Below, piece after piece: positions 31,993 through 42,786 of a stretch of 64,000 nt of DNA (its first letter is position 1; each line of letters begins with the position of its first letter). Origin of the DNA: Hymenopus coronatus (taxonomy: Eukaryota; Arthropoda; Insecta; Mantodea; Hymenopodidae). Where the stretch lies: assembly GCA_030762935.1 (NCBI GenBank), contig CM060887.1, forward strand, positions 8,796,501-8,860,500, in the 5' to 3' direction. The position numbers were made by a program, and so were the translations under genes. Below the pieces are notes generated by a model that was given only the letters and a program-made list of their open reading frames with translations, ran no database searches and was not told the origin of the DNA.

Positions 31993-32831
31993 AAATCTGA
32001 TGTTTTCCATTCCTATGAGTTTCTCTACATTTCCGTTACAAATAATTGTTAAAAAGCTTATTCTTCTATCTACATCATGCTAATCTAGATAAACTCTAGC
32101 AGAAATAGTCTTATTAGGAGAAGGGAAATAAGGGAGTACCACAGATTAAACCGACAATCAAATTTTTTTAAAATGTGGTTGCTATGGGATTGAAATCCGT
32201 TTCATTACGTGGCCAAGCGTTGGCAAGTTCCCGTGTGAGGTTTTAAGTATTTTAAAACTGCAACTAATAACAAGGAATATGTTGAAAACGGTAAACTCAA
32301 GGGAAAAAATGAATATTACTTAAATTGTTTGTTTTAAGGTGCTCTACATTTTTGCGCTGTAAGTTTTTGCCTATATCTACGGTTTACTAGTTATGCAAAA
32401 TTAAAAAAAAAAAAAATCATCCAGAATAAAGACGTCTTTAGATGCTGGTGAAGATATACGTTTCATTTGCCTTGTAAATATCTTAAATATACAAGATTTT
32501 AATCAAAATCTTGAGCCATTTCTGAGTATATAAAAATTTCGAAATCTTTTGCCATGTATAAGGTAGTTTGGGGTGGGGGATATTCTTGGAAATCTTCGTG
32601 TCACTTCCGTGGAAGATATTGAAGTTAAATATTAAGTTCGTTATTTAACGGACTTTTCGTTTATGATCAATGCGGCCCCCCCCCACACACACACACAGAC
32701 ACAACATATTTTCCTAAAAATGTTTTTTTTTGTTCAGGGTGTCTCAAAACATGTATTTCCGGTGAAATCTCGGTATCGAATTTTTGGGTAGTGGGCAATA
32801 CCTTCTACATAGTACGTATAGAGAAAATAAA
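31993..32831 (-). mobile_element. R1 copy, near full length
   Basis: 3' stem-loop GATGTTTTCCATTCCTATGAG. The 5' palindrome half is lost (CTTCTACATAGTACGTATAGAG). Its 5' A-tract runs straight into the 3' end of the next minus copy. Confidence 0.9.
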
Positions 32832-33682
32832 AATCTGATGTGTACCATTCACGTGACTTTCTCTACATCTCTGCAACTAATTATTCTTAAAATCTTATAC
32901 TTCTATTTACTTCATGCTAATCAGAAAAAAATTAGCAGAAATAGTCTTATTACTTGCTTCCTTGTACGTAGAAGCGAAATAAGGGAGTACCATAGGTTAA
33001 AGTGATAGTCAAAAGATGGTTGCTATGCCACTGAAGTTCCTTTGTTTGTATGGACAGCAGTTGACAAATTCCTGTATGAGAAAATTATACCTTTTTCATT
33101 GCAGAAACCAAAAACAAGGAAAATCTCAAAAACGATTAACTCCACGAAAAAATGTATGTAACATAAATTGTGTGTGTTAACGTGTTCTACATTTGTTGTG
33201 TGGTAAGTTTTTGTCTATCTCTTACGGTTTAGCAGTTATATAACATTCCGTAAAGTTCATACATAGTAAAGTAGTCATCAGAGGCTATTCCCAGAAAATT
33301 CAAGATATACATTTTATTTGTCAGGTTAAATATCTTTAATATACGAAATTTTAATCAAAGTCGTTAGAGCCATTTTTAAGAAAATCAAAATTTTCGAAAA
33401 AAGTTCCATGTAAACGGTAGTTTGGGGTGGCGGGATTTTTCTCAAAATGTGTCGCATCCCTGGAAGATACTAAACTTCAATACCAACTTTGGTAATTTAC
33501 CGAATTTTCGTTTTTGAGTTATCGTGTTCACAGAAACACGTACCTTTTTGTGAAAATGCTACTTTTGGATATTGGGGACCCTAAGCATATATTTACGGAG
33601 AAATCTCGGTATCGAATTTTTGGGTGGAGTGCAATACCTTCTCTATACACTATATTCATAGTAGGTGTAGAGAATGTAAAAT
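32832..33682 (-). mobile_element. R1 copy, full length, tandem
   Basis: Starts TCTGATGTGTACCATTCACGTG and ends ACTATATTCATAGTAGGTGTAGAGAATGT. Head-to-tail with the previous copy, joined through the shared A tract. Confidence 0.9.
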
Positions 33683-33739
33683 GAGTATAGTAATATTTTT
33701 CGAACATTACAAAACAGGCAAAACACATTGGATGGTTCT

Positions 33740-33850
33740 GTTTACCACCTCGTCATCTAGACATGCTGTACCACTGATTAAATAACGTGGGCCCACCCCA
33801 TCCTAAGCCACAGGCGGGACAGGGCACTCTGTGGGTCCAACCACACTCCT
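33740..33850 (-). repeat. F3 repeat, copy 1
   Basis: About 100 bases matching, in inverse orientation, 48870-48990: GCCTGTGGCTTAGGATGGGG, TGGGCCCACGTTATTTAATC and AGTGGTACAGCATG in complement. Nature unknown. Confidence 0.65.
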
Positions 33851-34044
33851 GTAAACGCATTTTTAGCAGTTTGGTTCTTACGCAAAGCAACATCACTCCT
33901 TGAAAGGTGTCAATTATAATCAAATTAAAAATCTGCTACTACTTTCAGAGAAAAAAATTGATATAGGTACATAAATATGTAACTGAAATATTTCAGGTAA
34001 GAAAGTCATGGGTGTATGGAAATCTTTACCTAGCAGTGTGTGTG

Positions 34045-34262
34045 TGTGTTTAACGCCCGCTTTAACTACTTATGGCACCGCAGGCGGTGACACTGATGAT
34101 ACATGAATGATGATGGAGCACCGGTGTAATGCGATGGAGTAATACCCGGAGAAAATCCGCCCCAGCGCCGTTTTGTCCACCACAAATCTCGCTTGGGATT
34201 GAACCCCGGCCGCCTATGTGTGAGGCGGGTGGTCTAACCGCTCGGCCACGGCGCGGCCCATG
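34045..34262 (-). mobile_element. S1 tRNA-derived SINE
   Basis: Near full-length minus copy. The head in complement is GGGCCGCGCCGTGGCCGAGC...GGTTAGACCACCCGCC with a GGGGTTCAATCCC B box; the body matches the copy at 26698 with small deletions. It is flanked by GT microsatellite on both sides (34037-34050 and 34260-34288), which may be the duplicated target. Confidence 0.85.
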
Positions 34263-34288
34263 TGTGTGTGTGTGTGTGTGTGTGTGTA
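34260..34288. repeat. (GT)n microsatellite
   Basis: About 14 TG units next to the S1 head. It probably continues the TG run on the far side of the SINE. Confidence 0.9.
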
Positions 34289-34909
34289 TACGTTCACGTT
34301 AATAATAATGATAATAATAGTCACATTATAATTGAGCAAATGTTTTACCAATTGGAACCTAGAATTACGTATTTCTATCAGATACTATTGCATACCGCCA
34401 CTTTTAACAAATGAAGTGAGGTGGTTGAGACTAGGCAGTCTGAGAAGCGCTTAACGTTTCAGAAGGACCGACGACTGGGGAGGTTTCTGCGAGTATCTCT
34501 CGGGGCACATAGCAGCATCCCAGCAGTAGACTTGGCAGGGGGGTGGTGGGGGGACTTACACAAAATCAATTTCGGTAGATCTTGGCTCAAGAGAAGGCTG
34601 AAGGAAGAGGATGAAAAGGGAGAAGGAGAAGAAAAGAAGGGGAAGGGAGAACTGGTACACGCGGCGGGTTGCAGCCCTCTCGGGGCAAACGAGGGCATCT
34701 GGGAGCGTTAGAAAAGAGTCTACAGCTTGTTCAAAATGCTGACGTGGTGTGTTTTGGGGCAAACACTCTTTATAATTTATCGACGTCAAGAGGGCGTTAC
34801 ATATCATTAACTGAACCACTTCAACTCAGCTGTGTGTGTTTGAGAATTAACTTTACAAAACATAACTTCAGTTTAAAACAAAACACGAGCTTCCAGTCAC
34901 CCCGTTTTT
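34289..34909. other. No gene defended
   Basis: Unique-looking sequence with a purine-rich, lysine/glutamate-coding open frame (34421-34711) in a GC-richer block. Low-complexity composition (GGAGAAGGAGAAGAAAAGAAGG at 34619) makes it weak evidence for a gene. Confidence 0.35.
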
Positions 34910-35775
34910 ACTTTCTCTATACACACTATGTACATAGTGTATACAGAAGGTATTGCACTGGACCAAAAAAATTCGATGCCAGCATTTCACCGTAAATATG
35001 TTTTAGGATCCCCTGAATCCAAAAAAAATGTATTTTCAGAAAAAGGTCCGTGTGTGTTTGTCCGTGTGCCTGTGAACACGATAACTCAAAAACGAAAAGT
35101 CAGTAAAATACCAAACTTGGTATTTAAGTTTACTATCTTCAAGGAATGCGACATGAGGATTTTGGGAGAAATCCCCCACCCCCAACTACCCTTTACAGGG
35201 ACCTTTTTTCGAAAATTTTCATTTTCTCAAAAATGGCTGTAACGATTTTGATTAAAATTTCGTATATTAAACATATTTACCTGACAAATAAAATGTATAT
35301 CTTGAATTTTCTGGGATTAGCCTCTGAAGAATACTTAATCTGAATGAATTTTACGAAATTTTCAAATACTGCTAAACCGCAAGAGATGGACAAAAACTTA
35401 CAGCACGAAAAATGTAGAGCACGTTAAAACACACAATTTATGTTATATGCATTTTTTCGCGAAGTTCATCGTTTTTGAGACATTCCTTGTTTTTGGTTTC
35501 TGCTTTAAAAAACCTATACATTTCTCATACAGGAATTTGTTTCTGTTGTCCATACAAACAAAGGAACTTCAGTGCATAGCAAGCAGCTTTTGACTATCAC
35601 TTTAACCTATGGTATTATCTTATTTCGCTTCTACTTACAAGGAAGTAAGTAATAAGACTATTTCTGCTAAATTTTTTTTTCTGATTAGCATGAAATAAAT
35701 AGAAGTATACGCTTTTTGAGAATAATTTGTGCAGAGATGTAGAGAAAGTCATGTGAATGGTACACATCTGAATTT
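34910..35775 (+). mobile_element. R1 copy, full length
   Basis: 5' ACTTTCTCTATACACACTATGTACATAGTGTATACAGAAGG with an unusually long perfect palindrome (ACTATGTACATAGT extended by ATACAC...GTGTAT). The 3' end is CATGTGAATGGTACACATCTGA. Confidence 0.9.
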
Positions 35776-35789
35776 TGCTTTACTTCACC

Positions 35790-35847
35790 CAACATTAGAT
35801 ATAGATGTCACTGGAAAAAATATATTTTAGGATCCACGTGTATCCAT
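35790..35847 (+). mobile_element. R1 5' scrap
   Basis: TCACTGGAAAAAATATATTTTAGGATCC...TATCCATAAAA matches the block after the R1 5' palindrome. Confidence 0.5.
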
Positions 35848-36668
35848 AAAAATCTGATGTGTAACATTCACATGACTTTCTCCATATCCCTACAACAAAT
35901 AAATCTTAAAAAGCTTATACTTCTATTTACTTTATGCTAATCACAAAAAATTAGCAGAAATAGTCTAATTACTCGCTTCCTTGTCAGTAGAAGCGAAATA
36001 AGGGACAACTGTAGGTTAAACTGATAGTCAAAAGCTGGTTGCTATGTCAATGAAGTTCCTTTGTCTATATGGATAGGAGTTGACAAGTTCCTGCATGAGA
36101 AAAGTATACGTTTTTCATAGCAGAAACCAAAAATAAGGAATGTCACAAAAACGACGAAATCCACGAAAAAAATGTACATAACGTAAATTGTGTGTTTTAA
36201 TGTGCTCTACATTTTTTGTGTAGTAAGTTTTTGTCCATCTCTTACGGTTTAGTAGTTATTTAAAATTTAGTAAAATTCATCCAGAATAAACTACTCTTTG
36301 GAGGCTATTTCCAAAAAATTCAAGATATACATTTTATTTGTCAGGTAAATATCTTTAATGTACCGTATTTTAATTAAAATCATTTCAGCCATTTTTTAGA
36401 AAATCAAACTTTTCGAAATTTTTCTATATAAACGGTATTTTGGGATGCGGGAATTTTTCTCAAAATCTATGTGTCGCATCCTTGGAAGATATGAAATTTA
36501 AATAACAAGTGTGGTATTTTATTGACCTTTCGTTTTTGAGCTATCGTGTTCACAGAAACACACATGGACCTTTTTCCAGAAAGCTTTGTTTTTAATACAG
36601 GGGATCCTATAACGTGTATTTCCGGTGAAATCTCTGTATCGAATTTTTTGGTGGAGTGCAATACCTTC
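35848..36668 (-). mobile_element. R1 copy, 5' palindrome lost
   Basis: 3' end intact (TCTGATGTGTAACATTCACATG). It stops at GTGCAATACCTTC, so the terminal palindrome and ACTTTCTC are missing. Confidence 0.9.
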
Positions 36669-36961
36669 ACAATGCAATACATCCAAAGGAGTTTAGAATA
36701 GACATATAAAAATAAAGATATGTAAATAAAATCCCATCTATGGCATTGAAGTTTTCAGTCTGACCCTATCCATGATGAAGTAGATTGCAGAATAAGCTTT
36801 TGTAAGAACTATCAGTTGAGAATAGACAGGAAAATTCACGTGAATGTAACGCATACTTTTAGGAGTCACAAGTAGACTGAAAATGCCTATTTTCAATTAA
36901 ATCTGTGTATTAAACCTTTGGGTGGAATACCTTCTAAGATTAAGCACGTAAAACGAAAATA
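36669..36961. other. R1 relics
   Basis: Contains a decayed plus 3' end (ATTCACGTGAATGTAACGCAT near 36835) and a decayed minus 5' piece (TCAATTAAATCTGTGTATTAAACCTTTGGGTGG near 36893). Otherwise AT-rich spacer. Confidence 0.45.
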
Positions 36962-37361
36962 ATTATTTCAAATGAGCATTGATGTTGTTTTGAAGATCTT
37001 CGTTGGTTTGAATGTGCTGCCGTTCTAGCCACGTCTTCAGTTCAGGGAAAAGTTGAAAGCCGCTGGTTGACGGGTCAGGACTGTACGGCGGATGATGTAA
37101 AATTTCCCATTGAAATTGTTCAAGGAGCCGATGGGTTGTGCCAGCAGTGTGTGGACGAGCGTTGTCATGGATCAACACAATTCCTGAAGTCAGCATTCCT
37201 CTTCGTTTGCTTTTAATGGCTGTCCGTAAGAAGATCTTCAAAACAACGTCAATGCTCATTTGAAATCATTTGCGGCAACATTTTTGAATCGGGTATTGCA
37301 AAGCTTGTGCACAGGTACGATAAGTGTCTCAATTTTTTCGGTGATTATGTTGAAAAGTAAC
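36962..37361. pseudogene. mariner transposase with internal inversion
   Basis: Two oppositely oriented pieces of one mariner gene. Minus strand 37229 to 36962 encodes LIHDNARPHTA (second catalytic Asp), HHPPYSPDPSTSGFQLFPEL (third Asp position now Gly) and WLERQHIQTNEDLQNNINA. Plus strand 37230-37361 encodes the same EDLQNNVNAHLK again and, after a one-base shift, the C-terminus GIAKLVHRYDKCLNFFGDYV, ending VEK and a stop near 37361. The duplicated segment makes 40-base inverted repeats (36962-37001 and 37230-37269, two mismatches). It is a different mariner lineage from the 11.6 kb copy. Confidence 0.75.
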
Positions 37362-37446
37362 CATAAGTGTACAAAACTTTTAGTAATATAATAATTGTTT
37401 TCTATGAACTTGTCTTTTGTTTATAGCCTGTCGGAGGTTGAACAAA

Positions 37447-38183
37447 AAATCTCATATGTTCCATTCACGTGACTTTCTCTACCTCTCTTTTCCAAATACT
37501 ATTATTAAAAACATTATGCTTCTATTTACTTCAATCTAATCGAGGAAAAATTAGCAGAAATAGACTTATTACTTGCTTCCTTGTAAGTAGAAACAAAATA
37601 AGGGAGTAGCATAGGTTAATGTGCTAGTCAAAAGCTGGTTGCTGTGTGACTGAAGTTTTTCAAAGCTGAAACTAAAAACAATGAATATCTCAAAATGATC
37701 AACTCCACGAAAAAAAATGTACATAACATAAATTGTGTGTTTTAATGTGCTCTACCCTTTTTGTATGGTAAGTTTTTGTCCATCTCTTACCGTTTAGCAT
37801 TCATGCAAAATTCCGTAAAATTGATCCAGAATGAAGTAGTCTTCAGAAGCTATTCCCAGAAAAGTCAAAATATACATTTTATTTGTCAGGTAATATCTTT
37901 TATATACGATATTTTAATCAAAATTTGCGAAAAAAGTTCCATGGAAAGGGTAGTTGGAGGTGGAGAGATTTTCATGAAAATCTTCGTGTTGCATCTTTGG
38001 AAAATATTAAACGGTCTTTTTGTTTTTGAGCTATGCTGTCCGCAAACACACACGCACACACACGAACCTTTTTCCAGAAATAGTTTTTTTTTTTTTTGGA
38101 TTCAGGGGGACCCAAAATTTATATTTCCGGTGGATTGCAATACCTTCTCTATATATTATGTACTTAACACGTATAGAGAAACG
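37447..38183 (-). mobile_element. R1 copy with internal deletions
   Basis: The 3' end is CTCATATGTTCCATTCACGTG. Deletions fall near 37655 and 38010 (loss of part of the AATACCAAAC block and of the 5' CCACCC block). The palindrome is degraded. Confidence 0.85.
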
Positions 38184-38669
38184 GCCCTCGTAGTTTGAAG
38201 AGTTTCGGAAGCAAGCGCAGTCTAAGGTCAGATGTGTTATCTTCTGTGACGTCACGGCTTCATTATAGAAGCAATCACGACTTGTTGCTCGGTGTAGGGT
38301 TGTTGGGTTTTTCTTGCTGCCATTATTACATTAAGTTGTGGGGTGCGCGAAACTGGAACAAAATAGTTCCATTTTGTCATCGTCTGGGGTTGTAAACAAG
38401 AGAAGCTGGGCAGTGCGTCGTTCTCCCCCTTGTCCCTTCCTACAACGTAATAATTCTGGTTTCTGCACCATTGAACCCCCAGAGTGATGGTCTGTGTGTA
38501 GCTTCAGGGAAAATGTTAGTATGCGTTTGACATTTCCAGTTCGCTTCGTTAAAGGATTGCCGTTGTATTGGAGGAGGGCTTGCAATAGGAGGGGGAGAGA
38601 TCAAACACCCCTCCCACTCTTTCTTATAACAAAGTTCATGTAAACCCTAGTATATCTTATTTATAAAAA
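38184..38669. promoter_or_regulatory. Unique stretch with perfect CRE
   Basis: No gene recognised. It contains TGACGTCA (38247-38254), a perfect cAMP-response element palindrome, and is GC-richer than the R1 copies either side. The regulatory role is speculative. Confidence 0.25.
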
Positions 38670-39695
38670 AATCTTATGTGTTCCATTCACATGACTTTCT
38701 CTGCAATAAGTTATTGTTAAAAAGCTTATGCTTCTGTTTACTTCCTGCTAATCGAGGAAAATTAGCAGAAATAGGATATTATTTGCTTCCTTGTACATAA
38801 GTAGGAGCGAAATAAGGGTAAAGTGACAGTCAAAAGCTGGTTGCTATGTGACTGTAGTTCATTTGTTTGTATGCACAGGAGTTGACAAATTCCGGTATGA
38901 GAAAAGTATGTCTTTCAAAGCTGAAACCAAAAATAAGCAATATCTATATCAACTCCATGTGTATATCATAAATTGTGTGTTTTAATGTGCTCTACAATTT
39001 TTCTGCGCTGAACGTTTGTCTTAGTCGTCTCCTTAGCGCAGCTGCTTACCAAGCGGGACACCTGGATTCGATCCCCAGTACCGGCGTGGGGATTTTTCCC
39101 TCGCTGGGAGACCTGGCCCGGGGTGCACTCAGCCTCGTAAGGTCCCTGGGGGGCCAATTGAGGAGCTACTTGATGGAGAAGTAGCGGCTCCAGGTCATGA
39201 GGACCACATTAACCGGCTGGGGGGACTCGAGGCGCTGACCACGTCTCACCTTCCAATACTGCACCCCATTCATGACGTCTGTAGTGGACCGAGATGGGGG
39301 ACGCAGTGACCGGGCGGTAGGCCAAGGTTCCCCGTAAAATGTCGTGCCATGGAGCTATTAAATTTTTGTCTATCTCTTACGGTTTGCCAACTATACAAAA
39401 TTCCGTAAAATTCATCCAGAATAAAGTAGTCTTCAGAGGCCATTCCCAGAAAATTCAAGATATACATACAGTTTGTCAGGTATATATCTTAAATATACGA
39501 TATTTTAACCAAAATCGTTAGAGCCATTTTTTAGAAAATAGAACTTTTCGAAATTTTTTCCATGTGAAGGGCAGTTTGGGGTGGGGGGGGGGATATTCTC
39601 GTAAATCTTCGTGTCGCATCCCTGGAAGATACCAAACTTGAATACCAAGCTTGGATTTTTACCGACTTTTCCTTTTTGAGCTATCGTGTTCAAAG

Positions 39696-39734
<39 letters not shown>

Positions 39735-39868
39735 CGGACCTTTTCCTGAAAATGCTTTTTTGGATTCAGGGGGCCCTAAAATATATATTTCCGGTGAAAT
39801 CTCGATATCGAATTTTTGGGTGCATTACAATACCTTTTCTATGCACTATGTACATAGTACGTATAGAG

Positions 39869-39874
<6 letters not shown>
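38670..39874 (-). mobile_element. R1 copy, SINE-interrupted
   Basis: Both ends present (TCTTATGTGTTCCATTCACATG; ACTATGTACATAGTACGTATAGAGAAAGT followed by about 27 A, 39875-39901). The S3 SINE interrupts it at 39022-39360. The CA core is a 36-base run (39696-39731). Confidence 0.9.
39022..39360 (+). mobile_element. S3 tRNA-derived SINE
   Basis: tRNA-like head: GTCTCCTTAGCGCAGCTGC (A box) and GGATTCGATCCCC (B box), then a GC-rich body of about 270 bases (CCTCGCTGGGAGACCTGGCC, GGCGCTGACCACGTC). R1 sequence resumes at TTTTTGTCTATCTC; the repeated TTTGTCT either side (39014-39020 and 39364-39370) is the likely target duplication. Confidence 0.8.
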
Positions 39875-39901
<27 letters not shown>

Positions 39902-39934
39902 CAATGCTGAGTGTCGTTAGTGTTTAAGACTCTG

Positions 39935-40105
39935 AATTTTACTTTTGTTACCACTTATCATAAGTAGAGGAGGCATTGCTTTTCTCCCAAAAATAACCTA
40001 TAAGAGATTTAACGGAAAGTACAGTAGAGGATCCCTGAATTTAAAATAAGAATGTAACAAAAACGAACACGCGCGCGCGGATGTGTGTGCCTGTTAAGAA
40101 AATTA
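39935..40105 (+). mobile_element. R1 5' fragment, divergent
   Basis: TTTTACTTTTGTTACCACTTATCATAAGTAGAGGAGGCATTGC keeps the layout of the R1 5' palindrome but with changed arms (ACTTATCATAAGT). It is followed by a CG-type core (CACGCGCGCGCGGATGTGTG). Confidence 0.55.
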
Positions 40106-40109
40106 ATAA

Positions 40110-41430
40110 AAAAATGTGATGTGTTGCATTCACATGACTTTCCCTACATCTCTGCAACAATTAGAAATGTCTCAGTCCTAACGTATTCCGTTTGAAATTC
40201 AATGTGTTACGTAGTGTAGGTTCGAGCCCAGTAACCCACAAAGATTTCTCGCCAACATTTTGTGCACCTATTTTTAAAGAATTTGGAATTTTAACTGTAG
40301 CATCTTTGTATGTGTTTGCATGCCTGAATTTTATTCATCTCCAAAAGAAAGATGAGTTACTTTTTTCTGATATACATAACCATTATACAAGGTGTAGAAA
40401 TAACATGGTACCTCCTAAATTTCGGTTACAGAAATATGTTAACTCTCGACTCTATCTTGGAGTGAAATTCTATAATAAACTACCTTTAAATATAAATGGA
40501 AATTGGAAATGCAAATTCATTTAAAATTGGTGTTAAAAACGGAATGAAGGAACTTAATTTTTACAACATACAAGAATATTTAAATATGAATGCATTTTAA
40601 GACTTGCTACCGAAACCTATTGCATTGTATGTATTATCATTATTGTTATTGTTAAAAACCTAATGCTTTCATTTACTTCATGCTAATCGAGAAAAAATAG
40701 CAGAAACAGTCTTATTACTTGCTTCCTTGTAAGTAGGAGCGAAATAAGGGAGTACCATAGGTAAAAGTGACAGTCAAAAGCTGGTTGCTATGTGACTGAT
40801 GTTCCTTTGTTTGTATGGACACGAATTGGCAAATTCCTGTATGAGAAAAGTATAAGTTTTTCAAAGCTGAAACAAATAACAGGGAATATCTGAAAGATCG
40901 ACTCCATGAAAAAGGTGTATATAACATAAATGTTGTGTTTTAATGCGCTCTACATGTTTTATGTGGTAAGTTTTGTCCATCTTAGGGTTTAGCAGAATAA
41001 AGTAGTCTTCAGAGACTATTTCCAAAACGTTCAAGATATACATTTTATTTGGCATGTAAATATTATAAATATAAATGACTTTAATAAATTTTAGAGAAAA
41101 ATATCCGAAATTTCAAAATTTTCGAATATTTTTCCATGAAAAGGATAGTTTGTTGTGGGTGATATTTTTTCGAAATCTTCGTGTCGCATCCCTGGGGGAT
41201 ACTAAACTTAAATACACAGTTTGGTATTTTACCGATTTTTCGTTTTTTAGTTATCGTGTTCACGGACACACACACTAACGGATCTTTTTCAAAAAATGTT
41301 TTATACATGGGACCCTAAAACGTGTATTTACGGTGAAATCTCAGTGAAATGCCATACTCGAATTTTTGGGTGAAATACAATACATTCTCTAGGTACTATG
41401 TGCATTGTACATACCTGTTAGAGAAAGAAA
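40110..41430 (-). mobile_element. R1 copy, LINE-interrupted
   Basis: The 3' end is at 40110-40163 (GTGATGTGTTGCATTCACATG...CTCTGCAACAA), then a LINE piece, then the rest from about 40646 (TGTTAAAAACCTAATGC) to a degraded 5' palindrome near 41400. Confidence 0.85.
40164..40645 (+). pseudogene. LINE reverse transcriptase C-terminus in R1
   Basis: 5'-truncated non-LTR element. The frame 40192-40524 reads ...FGILTVASLYVFACLNFIH, HNHYTRCRNN and LYLGVKFYNKLP, the layout of the C-terminal end of LINE reverse transcriptases ('YTR', 'G..FYN.LP'). A shift near 40500 restores FKIGVKNGMKELNFYNIQEY and a stop near 40600. The short AT-rich 3' end (ATTATCATTATTGTTATTG) merges with the R1 TTATTGTT target. 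It is a lineage distinct from the one at 771-1395. Confidence 0.75.
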
Positions 41431-41911
41431 AGTCAAATAAAATATATTTCAGAATGATATGTATTTCGGTATAGTTATAAATGGGTAGAAAAAGACATTA
41501 AAGGAAATGGTTGAGGGTTTTAGATCATTGTATTAGATTCACGTGTATTTAACTCAAGAAATACAGTAGGCTGCTATAGCAACGCAGGAAGTTCACCTGG
41601 GGTGTACAAGTGGCAGAAAGGTTATTTCCTTGTAACACTAGGGAGCCACTGGCGGGGCGGATTCGATCTAGACCCCCCTCACTTCAGTAACGTATTTCCG
41701 GAGTGAGGGAGATCAAAAAGTAAACTTAAAGGGGGACTTTAAAAACTTTAAGGAAATGCTAGTAATTAGATATAACATTTTTAACGAATTGCGTACGAAT
41801 TTTACTTTTTAATGATTAGGGCTCGTAAATTGAAGACCTATATATTGCCTAAAATGTCCTAAAAACAGCTTAAAAATGCGTAATAAAAAATTTAAAAAAA
41901 TTAAAAAAATG
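41431..41911. other. No gene recognised
   Basis: AT-rich, with A-rich runs at 41880-41910. GGCGGATTCGATCTAGACC near 41657 has a B-box look, but no A box accompanies it. Confidence 0.35.
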
Positions 41912-42643
41912 ATGAGTTTATTGCTAAAAGCTTATTCTTCTCCCTATTTCATGCTAATTGCGATAAACATTAGCAGAAACGGTCTTATGTCTGGTTACTG
42001 TATGACTGATATTCGTTTTTTTTTGCGGTGTTTTAAAACTGAAACCAACAATATGGAATATCTAAAAAACGATTAACTCCAGAAAAAAATGTATATAACA
42101 TAAAGTGTGTGTTTTAATGTGCTCTATATTTTTTGTGAGGTAAGTTTTTGTCCATCTCTTACGGTTTAGCAGTTATGCAGAGCCCCGTAAAATTCAACCA
42201 GAATAAAGTAGTCTTTAGAGGCTATTTTCAGAAAATTAAAGATATACATTTTATTTTTCAGGTGAATATCTTTAATATACGATATTTTAATTAAAATCGT
42301 AGACGCCATTTTTCAGAAATAAAAACTTTCCCAAAATTTTCCATATAAAGTGTAGTTTGGGGGTGGAGATATTTTCTTGAAAATCTTCGTGTCGCATCCT
42401 TGGAACATACTGAACTTAAATACCAAGTTTGGTGTTTAAAGGACTTTTCGTTATATCCTGTCCACAGACGTACAGACACACAAGACACACACACACACAC
42501 TGATATTTCTCTAAAAAAATTTTTTTATTGGATTCAGGGGCTCCTAAAACATGTATTTCCGGTAAAATCTCGGTATCGAATTTTTGGGTGGAATACAATA
42601 CCTTCTGTATACACTATGTGCATAGTACGTATAGAGAAAGTAA
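41912..42643 (-). mobile_element. R1 copy, 3'-truncated
   Basis: Begins in TTATTGCTAAAAGCTTATTC, just inside the lost 3' terminus, with a deletion of the GTACTCCC block near 41990. The 5' end is ACTATGTGCATAGTACG. The CA core is at 42478-42500. Confidence 0.85.
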
Positions 42644-42664
42644 AATGTATTTGACATAACTTGT

Positions 42665-42735
42665 GTGTTTTTGTTGGAGTACAATACCTTCTCTACCTTC
42701 TATGTACATGACACCTGAGGAGAAAGCCATAGTCC
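42665..42735 (-). mobile_element. R1 5' scrap
   Basis: TTGTTGGAGTACAATACCTTCTCTACCTTCTATGTACATGACACC: an extra copy of the R1 5' end next to the previous one. Confidence 0.6.
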
Positions 42736-42786
42736 ACTGCACTAGGTTAATTTATCTAGTACATCAATTCTGGGAAACTCAAATCT

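Noticed and set aside
34421..34711. 96-codon Lys/Glu-rich frame
   Set aside because: Purine-rich low complexity explains the openness. No start context, homologue or conserved neighbour.
38966..39157. Frames over the S3 SINE
   Set aside because: They lie in SINE sequence and cross into R1.
39676..39954. Overlapping frames rich in His/Thr or Lys at 39.7-39.9 kb and many similar short ORFs through the window
   Set aside because: They are translations of the R1 CA/GT core, its 5' end and an A tract. The same phrases recur in dozens of R1 copies in all frames with stops in between, so they are not genes.
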